A stretch of DNA of 64,000 nucleotides from Bacillus fungorum (GCF_002746455.1 NZ_NWUW01000005.1:124001-188000), one strand, 5' to 3'; positions 46,986-57,193 are shown, counted from the stretch's first letter. Translations and numbers: made by a program. Notes: a model not told the origin generated them from the sequence alone.

Positions 46986-47528
46986 ATGAAATTCAACATT
47001 CGTGGTGAAAATATTGAAGTAACTCCAGCATTAAAGGAATATGTAGAGAAAAAACTAAGTAAGTTAGAGCGTTATTTTGATACATTCCCAGAGATTAAAG
47101 TTAATTTAAAAGTATACTCTGACAAGCAACGTGTCGAGGTAACAATTCCATTTACTGATTTATTACTTCGTGCAGAAGAAACTAATAGCGATATGTACGC
47201 TGCTATCGATTTAGTAGTTGATAAACTTGAGCGACAAATTCGTAAACATAAAACAAAAGTAAATCGTAAGTTACGTGAGAAAGGTTCTATGAAAACGAAC
47301 TTTATCCTTCCAGAAGCAGTAGCTGTTCTGGATGAGGTAGAAGAGGATGAACTAGAACTTGTACGTACAAAACGATTCGATTTAAAACCGATGGACGTTG
47401 AAGAGGCGATCCTACAAATGGATATGCTAGGACATAATTTCTTCGTCTTCACAAATGCTGATACAAATGAAACTAATGTTGTATATGGCCGTAAAGATGG
47501 GAAATACGGTTTAATCGAAACTAAATAA
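46986..47528 (+). CDS. hpf: Ribosome hibernation-promoting factor, long form
   Basis: A 180-residue long HPF that silences ribosomes and joins them into 100S dimers in stationary phase or stress. Residues 1-100 form the S30AE domain (MKFNIRGENIEVTPALKEYVEKKL) and 125-180 the dimerising C-terminal domain (RTKRFDLKPMDVEEAILQMDMLGH). AAAGGAGGAATTCATCT precedes the ATG. It lies just before secA, as in B. subtilis. Confidence 0.95.
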   Translation: MKFNIRGENIEVTPALKEYVEKKLSKLERYFDTFPEIKVNLKVYSDKQRVEVTIPFTDLLLRAEETNSDMYAAIDLVVDKLERQIRKHKTKVNRKLREKGSMKTNFILPEAVAVLDEVEEDELELVRTKRFDLKPMDVEEAILQMDMLGHNFFVFTNADTNETNVVYGRKDGKYGLIETK

Positions 47529-47534
47529 TAATTC

Positions 47535-47567
47535 AAAAGCGCAGCCGAAATGGCTGCGCTTTTTTTG
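47535..47567 (+). terminator. Terminator of hpf
   Basis: AAAAGCGCAGCC pairs with GGCTGCGCTTTT around GAAAT, followed by T. Confidence 0.9.
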
Positions 47568-47803
47568 CTGAAAATAGATTTCTAAAAAAAGTTTTCTTAA
47601 TTTAGAACGAGACATTCGGCCGATTGTTGTCATAGTTATAAGACAAGTGTTACAATTATCATTAGGTATATACATTTTAGTTTTTTTAATTAGGAGAAAA
47701 ATTGGCATAACATACATTTGATTTTTATAACGACTGATTGTAATAGAGAAAAAGAAAAAACAATCGGAAGTTTTATTTTAATAAAAAGAGGAGCGTATTT
47801 CCT

Positions 47804-50311
47804 ATGATCGGTATTTTAAAAAAGGTGTTTGATGTAAATCAACGCCAAATTAAACGTATGCAGAAGACAGTTGAGCAAATTGATGCATTAGAACCATCTA
47901 TTAAGCCACTAACTGATGAACAATTAAAAGGGAAGACGCTTGAATTTAAAGAACGCCTAACAAAAGGTGAAACAGTAGATGATCTACTACCTGAAGCTTT
48001 TGCGGTTGTTCGTGAAGCTGCGACTCGTGTTCTTGGAATGCGTCCGTATGGCGTACAGTTAATGGGTGGTATTGCCTTACATGAAGGGAATATCTCTGAG
48101 ATGAAAACGGGTGAAGGTAAAACGTTAACGTCTACATTACCTGTATATTTAAATGCTTTAACAGGAAAAGGTGTTCATGTTGTTACAGTCAATGAATACT
48201 TGGCACAACGTGATGCGAGCGAAATGGGACAACTTCATGAGTTCCTAGGCTTAACAGTAGGAATTAACTTAAACAGTATGTCACGCGAAGAAAAACAAGA
48301 GGCTTATGCTGCTGATATTACGTATAGCACAAATAATGAACTTGGATTCGATTACTTACGTGACAATATGGTTTTATATAAAGAGCAGTGCGTTCAACGC
48401 CCGCTTCACTTTGCTATTATCGATGAAGTCGATTCTATCTTAGTCGATGAAGCGCGTACGCCGCTTATTATTTCTGGACAAGCTCAAAAATCAACAGAGC
48501 TATATATGTTTGCAAATGCATTCGTTCGTACGTTAGAAAATGAAAAAGAATATTCATTTGATGTGAAGACGAAAAATGTAATGTTAACAGAAGATGGTAT
48601 TACGAAAGCGGAGAAAGCTTTCCATATTGAAAACTTATTCGATTTAAAACATGTAGCACTTCTTCACCATATTAATCAGGCACTTCGTGCGCACGTTGTT
48701 ATGCACCGTGATACAGATTATGTTGTACAAGAAGGCGAAATCGTAATTGTAGACCAATTTACTGGTCGTCTTATGAAAGGTCGTCGTTATAGCGAAGGTT
48801 TACACCAAGCAATCGAGGCAAAAGAAGGCGTAGAAATTCAAAATGAAAGTATGACGCTTGCGACAATTACGTTCCAGAACTACTTCCGTATGTACGAAAA
48901 GTTATCTGGTATGACTGGTACAGCGAAAACTGAGGAAGAGGAATTCCGTAACATTTACAATATGAACGTTATCGTAATTCCAACAAATAAACCGATTGTC
49001 CGTGATGACCGTGCTGATTTAATCTTCAAATCAATGGAAGGTAAATTTAATGCTGTTGTTGAGGATATTGTAAATCGTCATAAACAAGGACAACCTGTTC
49101 TTGTCGGTACAGTTGCAATTGAAACATCAGAGCTTATTTCAAAAATGTTAACGCGTAAAGGTGTACGTCATAACATTTTAAATGCGAAAAACCATGCGCG
49201 TGAAGCAGATATCATTGCAGAAGCTGGTATGAAAGGCGCTGTAACGATTGCGACGAACATGGCGGGTCGTGGTACGGATATTAAGCTTGGAGAAGATATT
49301 AAAAACGTTGGTTTAGCAGTTATCGGTACAGAGCGTCACGAAAGTCGTCGTATTGATAATCAGTTACGTGGTCGTGCTGGTCGTCAAGGAGACCCTGGTG
49401 TTACGCAATTCTACTTATCAATGGAAGATGAACTAATGCGCCGTTTCGGTTCTGATAATATGAAAGCGATGATGGATCGTCTCGGTATGGATGATTCTCA
49501 GCCAATCGAAAGTAAAATGGTTTCTCGTGCAGTAGAATCTGCGCAAAAACGTGTAGAAGGTAATAACTATGATGCACGTAAGCAGCTACTACAATACGAT
49601 GATGTACTTCGTCAGCAACGTGAAGTTATTTACAAACAGCGTCAAGAGGTAATGGAATCGGATAACTTACGCGATATTATTGAAGGTATGATGAAATCTA
49701 CAGTAGAACGTGCTGTTGCGCTTCATACACAAGAGGAAATTGAAGAAGATTGGAACATTAAAGGTCTTGTTGATTACTTAAATACAAACCTTCTGCAAGA
49801 AGGAGATGTGAAAGAAGAAGAATTACGTCGCCTTGCTCCAGAGGAAATGAGCGAGCCAATTATCGCGAAATTAATAGAGCGTTACAATGACAAAGAAAAG
49901 CTTATGCCAGAAGAGCAAATGCGTGAGTTCGAAAAAGTTGTTGTATTCCGTGTTGTAGATACGAAATGGACAGAGCATATTGATGCGATGGATCACCTTC
50001 GTGAAGGTATTCATTTACGTGCTTACGGTCAAATTGATCCACTTCGTGAGTATCAAATGGAAGGATTCGCAATGTTTGAGTCAATGATTGCTTCTATTGA
50101 AGAGGAAATCGCTCGTTACATTATGAAAGCTGAAATTGAACAAAACCTAGAGCGTCAAGAAGTTGTTCAAGGTGAAGCTGTTCACCCATCTAGTGATGGC
50201 GAAGAAGCTAAGAAAAAGCCAGTTGTAAAAGGTGACCAAGTGGGACGCAACGATTTATGTAAATGCGGTAGCGGTAAAAAATATAAAAACTGCTGTGGTA
50301 TCGGGAAGTAA
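47804..50311 (+). CDS. secA: Preprotein translocase ATPase SecA
   Basis: This motor drives secretory proteins through SecYEG. The 835 residues contain the Walker A region MKTGEGKTL (near 105), Walker B with [13 protein letters not shown] (about 207-219), the preprotein cross-linking domain and helical scaffold. The C-terminal zinc motif [13 protein letters not shown] (near 820-832) binds SecB-like or ribosomal partners. AAAAAGAGGAGCG precedes the ATG. Full length. Confidence 0.97.
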   Translation: MIGILKKVFDVNQRQIKRMQKTVEQIDALEPSIKPLTDEQLKGKTLEFKERLTKGETVDDLLPEAFAVVREAATRVLGMRPYGVQLMGGIALHEGNISEMKTGEGKTLTSTLPVYLNALTGKGVHVVTVNEYLAQRDASEMGQLHEFLGLTVGINLNSMSREEKQEAYAADITYSTNNELGFDYLRDNMVLYKEQCVQRPLHFAIIDEVDSILVDEARTPLIISGQAQKSTELYMFANAFVRTLENEKEYSFDVKTKNVMLTEDGITKAEKAFHIENLFDLKHVALLHHINQALRAHVVMHRDTDYVVQEGEIVIVDQFTGRLMKGRRYSEGLHQAIEAKEGVEIQNESMTLATITFQNYFRMYEKLSGMTGTAKTEEEEFRNIYNMNVIVIPTNKPIVRDDRADLIFKSMEGKFNAVVEDIVNRHKQGQPVLVGTVAIETSELISKMLTRKGVRHNILNAKNHAREADIIAEAGMKGAVTIATNMAGRGTDIKLGEDIKNVGLAVIGTERHESRRIDNQLRGRAGRQGDPGVTQFYLSMEDELMRRFGSDNMKAMMDRLGMDDSQPIESKMVSRAVESAQKRVEGNNYDARKQLLQYDDVLRQQREVIYKQRQEVMESDNLRDIIEGMMKSTVERAVALHTQEEIEEDWNIKGLVDYLNTNLLQEGDVKEEELRRLAPEEMSEPIIAKLIERYNDKEKLMPEEQMREFEKVVVFRVVDTKWTEHIDAMDHLREGIHLRAYGQIDPLREYQMEGFAMFESMIASIEEEIARYIMKAEIEQNLERQEVVQGEAVHPSSDGEEAKKKPVVKGDQVGRNDLCKCGSGKKYKNCCGIGK

Positions 50312-50376
50312 TATAGGGCAGTAGTTCAGGCTACTTTGCAAACTTTTACATCAAAAATGTATAATTAAGAAGGATT

Positions 50377-50407
50377 AAACTCTCTCCGTCATAAGTGGAG
50401 AGAGTTT
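50377..50407 (+). terminator. Hairpin between secA and prfB
   Basis: AAACTCTCTCC pairs perfectly with GGAGAGAGTTT around nine bases. The following tract CCCTTGTTTT is a poor U run, so it may only attenuate read-through into prfB. Confidence 0.6.
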
Positions 50408-50455
50408 CCCTTGTTTTCATACGAAAGTAACAGCAATTACATAGAGGTGAAGGAA

Positions 50456-51554
50456 ATGGAATTAGTAGAAATTAGACAGGAATTAGAGAAAATGGCTAAG
50501 AGATTAGCGGCTTTTAGGGGGTCTCTTTGACCTCCCTACTAAGGAAAAACAAATTGCAGAATTAGAAGAGAAAATGATGGGCGCAGGATTTTGGGATGAC
50601 CAACAAGGCGCACAAGCTGTAATTAACGAAGCAAATGCACTGAAAGATATGGTTGGAAAGTTCCGTCAGCTAGATGAGACATTCGAAAATCTAGAAATCA
50701 CGCATGAGCTTTTAAAAGAAGAGTATGATGAAGATTTACATGAGGAACTTGAATCAGAAGTAAAAGGCTTAATTCAAGAAATGAATGAGTATGAGCTTCA
50801 GTTACTACTTAGCGATCCTTATGATAAAAATAACGCCATTTTAGAATTACACCCAGGTGCTGGTGGAACAGAGTCACAAGACTGGGGTTCTATGTTACTA
50901 CGTATGTACACACGTTGGGCTGAAAAACGTGGATTTAAAGTAGAAACGGTTGACTACTTACCAGGTGATGAAGCTGGAATTAAGAGTGTTACTTTATTAA
51001 TTAAAGGTCATAACGCTTACGGTTACTTAAAGGCAGAGAAAGGTGTACATCGTCTTGTACGTATTTCTCCATTCGATTCTTCAGGCCGTCGCCATACATC
51101 GTTCGTATCTTGTGAAGTTGTACCTGAGTTCAATGATGAAGTTGAAATTGAAGTGCGTACAGAAGACTTAAAAATTGATACGTACCGTGCAAGTGGAGCG
51201 GGTGGACAGCACGTTAATACGACAGATTCAGCAGTTCGTATTACGCATACACCGACAAATACGGTTGTAACGTGTCAGTCAGAGCGTTCTCAAATTAAAA
51301 ACCGTGAGCATGCGATGAAGATGTTAAAAGCGAAATTATATCAAAAGAAATTAGAAGAGCAACAAGCGGAGTTAGATGAAATTCGCGGTGAACAAAAAGA
51401 AATCGGATGGGGTAGCCAAATCCGTTCTTACGTATTCCACCCATATTCTCTTGTGAAAGACCATCGTACAAATACAGAGGTCGGTAACGTACAAGCAGTT
51501 ATGGATGGAGAAATTGATCCATTTATTGATGCTTACTTACGTTCTCGCATTTAA
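50456..51554 (+). CDS. prfB: Peptide chain release factor 2, programmed +1 frameshift
   Basis: RF2 ends translation at UGA and UAA. The first 24 codons from the ATG at 50456 ([16 protein letters not shown]...) end at an in-frame TGA (50528-50530). A +1 shift at CTT-T then continues with GAC at 50529, giving a 365-residue product that contains SPF (in [12 protein letters not shown]) and GGQ (in SGAGGQHVN). AGAGGTGAAGGAA precedes the ATG. The organisation is the classical RF2 autoregulation and not a mutation. Confidence 0.95.
50516..50530 (+). promoter_or_regulatory. prfB programmed frameshift site
   Basis: AGGGGG (50516-50521), an internal Shine-Dalgarno-like element, lies three bases before the slippery codon CTT (50525-50527) and TGA followed by C. 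Low RF2 stalls at UGA and lets the ribosome slip +1. Confidence 0.95.
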
Positions 51555-51567
51555 TAAGCGAAAAAAA

Positions 51568-51585
51568 GCCAACAAAATTGTTGGC
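51568..51585 (-). terminator. Hairpin with U tract on the minus strand
   Basis: GCCAACA-AAAT-TGTTGGC. The A-run lies on the left, so the U tract appears on the minus strand only. It is an odd orientation next to a plus-strand gene. Confidence 0.4.
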
Positions 51586-51649
51586 GCATACTGAGGATAT
51601 AGAGGATATAAAGAGTGTTATTTTATTTCTATAGATGAATTACAGAGGA

Positions 51650-51680
51650 AGAGAAGTTGGAAACGACAACTTCTCTTTTT
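51650..51680 (+). terminator. Terminator of prfB
   Basis: AGAGAAGTTG pairs with CAACTTCTCT around seven bases, followed by TTTT. Confidence 0.75.
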
Positions 51681-51992
51681 GATGGGATTATAGGTAGCAT
51701 ACAATGTTGTATATTGTTTTGTAAAAAGTAGAGAATAGTAAAACAGAGCGGCAATAGAGTAAGACTTTATACAGAATTTTTCTAATTTCCCGCTCAAAAA
51801 GAATGCTTTATAGAAGTTTTTATGTTGTTCACAGAATTGAAACAACTTATAAAAGCTTTATATTATTAGGGTTCTTGCTGTATTTTTGGAGAATATGAAA
51901 TATACCTTAGTTTTTCTATATAAAGATAATGCTTATAATGAAAATGAGTGTGTTAGGAATGAAAAGAATATCAACAATGGGGAGCGATAGAA

Positions 51993-52316
51993 GTGAAAAA
52001 GAAATTGTTGGCTATTGCGCTAGGAACATCAGTCGTTTTTGCTTTAGGAGCATGTGGAAATAAAGAAGAGAGTAAGTCTTCAAATCAGTCTGCAAGTACA
52101 GACAGTGCAGAACAAATTTTCCAAAAAAGTTGTGCTGGATGTCACGCAACAGATTTATCAGGGGCAACTGGACCTGATTTAAGAAAAGTAGGCGGTAAGT
52201 ATGACGCTGCAGATATCGAAGAAATTATTAAAAAAGGTCGCGGTTCCATGTCGCCAGGACTTATTCAAGGTGAAGATGCGAAAAAAGTATCTGAGTGGTT
52301 AGCTGAACATAAATAA
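51993..52316 (+). CDS. cccB: Cytochrome c-551 lipoprotein CccB
   Basis: A 107-residue membrane-anchored small cytochrome c. Lipobox LGAC (cysteine 21), a serine-rich tether, heme-binding CAGCH (47-51) and an axial methionine in GRGSMSPG (about 86) are visible. In B. subtilis CccB carries electrons to terminal oxidases outside the membrane. AATGGGGAGCGATAGAA precedes the start, which reads GTG. Position before ftsEX agrees with B. subtilis. Confidence 0.92.
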   Translation: MKKKLLAIALGTSVVFALGACGNKEESKSSNQSASTDSAEQIFQKSCAGCHATDLSGATGPDLRKVGGKYDAADIEEIIKKGRGSMSPGLIQGEDAKKVSEWLAEHK

Positions 52317-52402
52317 AAAGAGGGAAATGGACGAGTTGATTATATAATCTTATCCAAAAATGATTTTGGGTAAGAACTATGACAACTCGTTTCCTTTTTT
52401 GG
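52314..52402 (+). terminator. Complex terminator of cccB
   Basis: AAAAAGAGGGAA plus ACGAGTTG on the left pair with CAACTCGT plus TTCCTTTTTT on the right. A smaller hairpin (TTATCCAAAA with TTTTGGGTAA) lies between them. Confidence 0.65.
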
Positions 52403-52633
52403 GTGTGTAACATAACTGTAACAAAATTGTATCCAAACTGGAAACGGTTTGATGTTACAATGAGGTTTGTAGAATTTTGCTGAAATATATTACATAGAGT
52501 AGTATTGCTTATGAAAAAGCATAAGTAAACTGCCTTCAACAAGAAAGACCAGATGAAAATAAAGGGTGTCTTTTATTTTCAAATGTACAGAAAAGTATTT
52601 CGAAAAAAATCATTAAGCATTGGGTGATAAATA
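52317..52633. other. Intergenic region between cccB and ftsE
   Basis: Contains the cccB terminator and an extended -10 sequence TGTTACAAT (52453-52461) as a candidate ftsEX promoter, without a good -35. No other structure is seen. Confidence 0.4.
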
Positions 52634-53320
52634 ATGATAAAAATGACGAATGTTTATAAGGAGTACCCGAATGGTATGAAAGCCATTGCTGGTCTCACAG
52701 TTAACATTAAACAAGGTGAGTTTGTATACGTAGTTGGACCGAGTGGAGCCGGAAAATCTACATTTATTAAAATGATGTATCGTGAAGAGAAGCCATCTAC
52801 AGGATCAATTAATGTAAATGGACTTGTTATTGAAACATTAGCAGAAAGAGATGTTCCATATTTCCGTCGTCAATTAGGCGTAATTTTCCAAGATTTTAAA
52901 TTGTTACCTAAGTTAACGGTATATGAGAATGTTGCGTTTGCCTTAGAAGTAATTGAAGAAGAAAAAGAAGCAATTCTTGAGCGTGTAACAGAAGTTTTAG
53001 GTCTCGTAGGTCTTGAAGATCGTGCAGACGCACTTCCAAGTGAACTTTCGGGCGGGGAGCAGCAACGTGTTGCGATTGCGAGAGCAATTGTTAATAGACC
53101 AAAGGTTGTAATTGCCGATGAGCCAACAGGAAACTTGGATATTGAAACAGCTCTTGATATTATGAAGATTTTCACGCGCATTAATGAGCGTGGTACAACG
53201 ATTGTTATGGCGACACATAACTCGGATATCGTAAATACAATCCGTCATCGCGTAATCGCGATTGAAGGCGGAAAAATTGTTCGAGATGAGATTGAGGGAG
53301 GATACGGATATGAAGGCTAA
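52634..53320 (+). CDS. ftsE: Cell-division ABC ATPase FtsE
   Basis: A 228-residue ATPase that with FtsX forms a mechanotransducing complex controlling peptidoglycan endopeptidases. Walker A GPSGAGKST (about 36-44), signature LSGGEQQR (about 140) and Walker B VVIADEPTGNLD (about 160) are present. It overlaps ftsX by 11 bases. The CwlO-type endopeptidase at 42879 is its likely partner. Confidence 0.95.
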   Translation: MIKMTNVYKEYPNGMKAIAGLTVNIKQGEFVYVVGPSGAGKSTFIKMMYREEKPSTGSINVNGLVIETLAERDVPYFRRQLGVIFQDFKLLPKLTVYENVAFALEVIEEEKEAILERVTEVLGLVGLEDRADALPSELSGGEQQRVAIARAIVNRPKVVIADEPTGNLDIETALDIMKIFTRINERGTTIVMATHNSDIVNTIRHRVIAIEGGKIVRDEIEGGYGYEG

Positions 53321-54203
53321 GACCCTTAGTCGACATTTGCGAGAAGGTGTAAAGAATCTATCACGTAACGGATGGATGACGTTTGCTTCTGTTAGTGCAG
53401 TAACAGTTACATTATTACTTGTAGGTGTCTTTTTAACAGCGATTATGAATATGAACCATTTTGCGACGAAAGTAGAGCAAGATGTAGAGATTCGTGTACA
53501 CATTGATCCAGCAGCAAAAGAAGCTGATCAAAAGAAATTAGAAGATGATATGAGTAAGGTTGCAAAAGTAGACTCTATTAAATATTCTTCTAAAGAAGAA
53601 GAGTTAAAACGTTTAATTAAAAGCTTAGGCGATAGCGGAAAAACGTTTGAGTTATTTGAACAAGATAACCCACTTAAAAACGTATTCATTGTAAAAGCAA
53701 AAGAACCAACAGATACAGCGACAATCGCGAAAAAGATTGAAAAAATGCAGTTTGTAAGTAATGTTCAGTACGGAAAAGGGCAAGTTGAACGATTATTTGA
53801 TACTGTAAAAACTGGTCGTAACATCGGGATTGTGTTAATTGCTGGTCTTTTATTCACAGCGATGTTCTTAATCTCTAATACAATTAAAATTACAATTTAT
53901 GCTCGTAGTACAGAAATCGAAATTATGAAACTTGTAGGTGCAACAAACTGGTTTATTCGTTGGCCGTTCTTGTTAGAGGGATTATTCCTAGGAGTATTAG
54001 GATCAATTATTCCAATTGGTTTAATTCTTGTTACGTATAATTCACTACAAGGTGTGTTTAATGAAAAACTTGGCGGAACAATTTTCGAACTTCTACCATA
54101 CAGTCCTTTTGTATTCCAATTAGCTGGTTTACTAGTGTTAATCGGGGCTTTAATCGGTATGTGGGGAAGTGTAATGTCAATTCGTCGCTTCTTAAAAGTA
54201 TAA
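53310..54203 (+). CDS. ftsX: Cell-division membrane protein FtsX
   Basis: A 297-residue permease-like protein with one N-terminal transmembrane helix, an extracellular domain (about 60-165) and three C-terminal helices. MKAKTLSRHLREGVKNLSRNG begins the family start. I use the ATG at 53310, which has GAGGGAGGATACGGAT upstream. The open frame to 53262 lies inside ftsE. It forms the FtsEX complex. Confidence 0.93.
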   Translation: MKAKTLSRHLREGVKNLSRNGWMTFASVSAVTVTLLLVGVFLTAIMNMNHFATKVEQDVEIRVHIDPAAKEADQKKLEDDMSKVAKVDSIKYSSKEEELKRLIKSLGDSGKTFELFEQDNPLKNVFIVKAKEPTDTATIAKKIEKMQFVSNVQYGKGQVERLFDTVKTGRNIGIVLIAGLLFTAMFLISNTIKITIYARSTEIEIMKLVGATNWFIRWPFLLEGLFLGVLGSIIPIGLILVTYNSLQGVFNEKLGGTIFELLPYSPFVFQLAGLLVLIGALIGMWGSVMSIRRFLKV

Positions 54204-54252
54204 AAAGTTGCAAACATAATTCGTACAAGCTTATCATATAGTAGAAATAGGT

Positions 54253-54282
54253 AAAGGCATCACACACTGTGTGATGCCTTTT
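54253..54282 (+). terminator. Terminator after ftsX
   Basis: AAAGGCATCACACA pairs with TGTGTGATGCCTTTT. It lies within an open frame that runs into ctpB, which supports the later TTG start of ctpB. Confidence 0.75.
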
Positions 54283-54321
54283 GCTACACCACCTGTGTGT
54301 TTTGGAAAGGGGAATTCCGCA

Positions 54322-55758
54322 TTGAAACGTAGAGTTGCAATTATTGGAATGGTTGTTGCATTTTTAATTGGTGCTGGCGGAATGTTTGCAGGTATGTCTT
54401 TATTTGGGGTTAACCCAGCAGAAGTAACGCAAACAATTTCGAGTGGAAACGCTAGCACTGCGCAAGGGAATTTGGCAAAAATTAATGAGGCGTATGCACT
54501 AATTGATTCACGTTATGTGGAAGACGTGAAAGATGACAAGTTAGTCGAAGGTGCAATACAAGGTATGTTGTCTACGCTGAAGGACCCTTATTCCACGTAT
54601 ATGGATAAAGAAACAGCCAAACAGTTTAGTGAATCGCTTGATCCTGAGTTAGAGGGGATTGGGGCTGAGGTGAACAAGACGGACGGTAAGCTTATTATCG
54701 TATCGCCAATTAAAGGTTCACCAGCAGAAAAGATAGGAATTAAACCGAATGACCAAATTTTATCTGTAGATGGAAACAGTGTGAAAGACTTATCACGTGA
54801 AGAAGCTGTATTAAAAATTCGTGGTAAAAAGGGAACGACTGTCGCGGTTGAAATTAAACGTGCAGGAGTGACTGATCCGATTGTATTTAAAATTAAGCGT
54901 GAAAAAATTCCGATCTTCACAGTATTTAGTTCTGTGAAACAAGAGAACGGAAAAGATATCGGTTATATGCAAATCACTTCCTTCGCCGAAAATACAGCGA
55001 AAGAATTTAAGGATCAGTTAAAAGAGTTAGAGAAGAAAAATATAAAAGGCTTAGTTATTGACGTGCGTGGTAATCCTGGTGGCTATTTAAATAGTGTAGA
55101 AGAGATACTAGGGGAAATTATGACGGATAAAAAGCCGATGCTGCAAGTAGAGCAGCGAAATGGTGAGAAGAAGAAATTCTCTACAGAGTTGAAAGAGAGA
55201 AAATCATATCCAATTTCAGTATTGATTGATAAAGGAAGTGCCTCCGCTTCGGAAATTTTAGCTGGTGCGCTGAAAGAAGGAGAAGGCTACGATTTAATTG
55301 GTGAAACAACGTTTGGTAAAGGAACTGTTCAGCAAGCCGTTCCATTTAAAGATGGTAGTAACATTAAATTAACGATGTTTAAATGGTTAACTCCAGATGG
55401 AAATTGGATTCATAAAAAAGGAATCAAGCCAACTGTAGAAGTGAAACAACCAGATTATTATCATGCCACGCCAATTCAAATTGAAAAGACACTTTCATAC
55501 AATTCAAATGATGAGCAAGTAAAGCATGCACAAGAAATGCTAAAAAGCTTAGGCTATGTAACAGGGCGTGAGGATGGATACTTTAGTAAAGAGACAGAGT
55601 CAGCGCTGAAAGCATTCCAAAATGCGAATAAGATGGAAGCGACAGGGCAGCTTGATAAAAAGACAGCTGAGGCGATTCAAACGAAAATTATTGAAAAAAT
55701 CCGTTCTGGAGAAAATGATCTACAATTACAGTCAGCATTAAAATTAATAGCGAAATAA
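54322..55758 (+). CDS. ctpB: S41 carboxy-terminal processing protease CtpB
   Basis: A 478-residue serine protease. Order: an N-terminal transmembrane helix; a PDZ domain (GIGAEVNKTDGKLIIVSPIKGSPA); an S41 core with the catalytic serine in DKGSASASEILAG and lysine in GETTFGKGTVQ; and a C-terminal peptidoglycan-binding domain (QVKHAQEMLKSLGYVTGREDGYF). In B. subtilis CtpB activates SpoIVFB in sporulation. I start at TTG 54322 with AAAGGGGAATTCCGCA upstream. The stop codon TAA falls in the direct repeat of the adjoining bcr1-like element. Confidence 0.93.
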   Translation: MKRRVAIIGMVVAFLIGAGGMFAGMSLFGVNPAEVTQTISSGNASTAQGNLAKINEAYALIDSRYVEDVKDDKLVEGAIQGMLSTLKDPYSTYMDKETAKQFSESLDPELEGIGAEVNKTDGKLIIVSPIKGSPAEKIGIKPNDQILSVDGNSVKDLSREEAVLKIRGKKGTTVAVEIKRAGVTDPIVFKIKREKIPIFTVFSSVKQENGKDIGYMQITSFAENTAKEFKDQLKELEKKNIKGLVIDVRGNPGGYLNSVEEILGEIMTDKKPMLQVEQRNGEKKKFSTELKERKSYPISVLIDKGSASASEILAGALKEGEGYDLIGETTFGKGTVQQAVPFKDGSNIKLTMFKWLTPDGNWIHKKGIKPTVEVKQPDYYHATPIQIEKTLSYNSNDEQVKHAQEMLKSLGYVTGREDGYFSKETESALKAFQNANKMEATGQLDKKTAEAIQTKIIEKIRSGENDLQLQSALKLIAK

Positions 55759-55893
55759 AGTGAATCTTTAATCAGTGGGGGGTTATCAGCCCTCACCAAT
55801 CGGACTTTAATGGGCAGCCCGCCCCCCACCTAAATTCTTTGCTTTCGCTGAATTTTGAGGTGGGGGTCTTACTGCCCATTAAAGCGGGATAAA
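55755..55893 (-). repeat. bcr1-like repeat, complete inverted copy with ATAAA direct repeats
   Basis: The minus strand begins TTTATCCCGCTTTAATGG and ends GATTAAAGATTCACTTTAT, as in the copy at 9350. ATAAA flanks both ends (55755-55759 and 55889-55893). The left flank contains the ctpB stop codon, and the right flank runs directly into the ctpB terminator. The part before the right hairpin is shorter than in the first copy. Confidence 0.8.
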
Positions 55894-55927
55894 AAAAATA
55901 CAGGCAGTTTGCTGCCTGTATTTTTTT
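55891..55927 (+). terminator. Terminator of ctpB, displaced by the repeat
   Basis: AAAATACAGGCAG pairs with CTGCCTGTATTTT around TTTG, followed by T. It now lies 132 bases from the ctpB stop codon, and without the repeat it would follow it at once. Confidence 0.85.
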
Positions 55928-56000
55928 GTGTTAAACAAACGTTTGTCCAGTTATGATAATATAAAAAGAAAGAATGATATAAATGGTGGTGAATGGGTTC

Positions 56001-57185
56001 GTGGAGGCGTGGATTTTTGAGATAATGCGGGCAGTTGGACGTTTTTTCTTACACCCTGCTGTCTATGTATTTTTAATAAGTAGTATCTTCGTTGGTTACT
56101 TACGTATGTTACGAGAACGAAAAGACTTTTCTTTTAAAGTTTATGATATTTGGTTTGAACTGCGAACATCTCTATTTGCGGGGATTGGATATGGATTCGT
56201 GGTATCTATTATTACGATTGGGCTTGGACTTGTTGTTTCTAAAGCGAGCTTATGGGCCATCTTACTTTGGACGTTACTATTTGGATTAACTGCTATGTAT
56301 CGATATTTATCAGCAGCTTATACGTTTAGTATCGCGATTGTATGTGTTCTATTATCTTCTAAGCTACCAGTTTCCTTCTTACAGCTTGGAGAAGGTGAAG
56401 AGGGTACGATTGTGTCTCTTGCTATTTTGCTAGGCGTCATGCTCGTTGTAGAGGGCTTATTGATTTCTAAAAATGCAGTAGGATATTCGACGCCGAAGAT
56501 TAGGAAGGGGAAGCGTGGGTTAAAGATTGGTTTACACGAATCAAAGCGTTTGTGGATCGTTCCTATTTTTATTCTTATACCAGGTGACGCGGTAACGCAG
56601 TTTATTTCATGGTGGCCTGTCGTTTCAATAGGTTCAGATACATATTCTCTATTCCTCGTTCCATTTTTAATTGGATTTATGAGAAGGATTAGAAGTTATG
56701 AGCCGACGGAAGCTTTATTATTTACAGGAAGACGTGTGTACGGATTAGCAGGACTTGTGCTTGTTTTAGGAATTGCAAGTTATTGGTGGCACGTGCTTGC
56801 AATTATCGCAATGGGAGTTGCAATGCTTGGACGTTTTACGATTTCCATGCAAGAAAAAATTTCCGATGAGACAAGACCAGCGTACTTCGCTGCACGTAAT
56901 GATGGACTCGTTGTATTAGATACAATCCCGAATACAATTGGGGCAGAGCTGAATTTATTACCTGGAGAAATGATTACGAAAGTAAATGGAGTCATTCCAA
57001 GAAGCGCTGAGGAATTTTATGATGCGCTTCAAACGAAGACGACAGGAGCATTTTGTAAGTTAGAAGTATTAGATACAAATGGAGAGCTACGTCTTGCTCA
57101 AACGGCATTATACGCCGGTGGACATCACGAATTAGGAATTGTGTTTGTTCAGCAAGAACATGAGTGGGATTCGGAAGCTATGTAA
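56001..57185 (+). CDS. minJ: Division-site topological factor MinJ
   Basis: This 394-residue membrane protein bridges DivIVA and MinD in Bacillus. It has seven to eight transmembrane segments and a C-terminal PDZ domain (GLVVLDTIPNTIGAELNLLPG then VNGVIPRSAEEFYDAL). I start at the GTG at 56001, which has GGTGGTGAATGGG in front. An upstream ATG at 55983 overlaps this site. The start VEAWIFEIMRAVGRFFLHP resembles B. subtilis MinJ, and position after ctpB is conserved. Confidence 0.88.
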   Translation: MEAWIFEIMRAVGRFFLHPAVYVFLISSIFVGYLRMLRERKDFSFKVYDIWFELRTSLFAGIGYGFVVSIITIGLGLVVSKASLWAILLWTLLFGLTAMYRYLSAAYTFSIAIVCVLLSSKLPVSFLQLGEGEEGTIVSLAILLGVMLVVEGLLISKNAVGYSTPKIRKGKRGLKIGLHESKRLWIVPIFILIPGDAVTQFISWWPVVSIGSDTYSLFLVPFLIGFMRRIRSYEPTEALLFTGRRVYGLAGLVLVLGIASYWWHVLAIIAMGVAMLGRFTISMQEKISDETRPAYFAARNDGLVVLDTIPNTIGAELNLLPGEMITKVNGVIPRSAEEFYDALQTKTTGAFCKLEVLDTNGELRLAQTALYAGGHHELGIVFVQQEHEWDSEAM

Positions 57186-57193
57186 TAAATGGG

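Larger units (their letters stand above)
51558..51992. other. Intergenic region between prfB and cccB
   Basis: Two hairpins follow prfB (51568-51585 and 51650-51680). Further right, no promoter or gene could be defined with confidence. A minus-strand open frame (51618-51845) was rejected. Confidence 0.45.

Noticed and set aside
50456..50530. An apparent frameshift mutation in prfB
   Set aside because: The Shine-Dalgarno-like run, CTT slippery codon and following TGA-C are the known programmed signal.
51618..51845. A minus-strand open frame of 75 codons after prfB
   Set aside because: Composition is low-complexity AT-rich, it crosses the prfB terminator and has no binding site.
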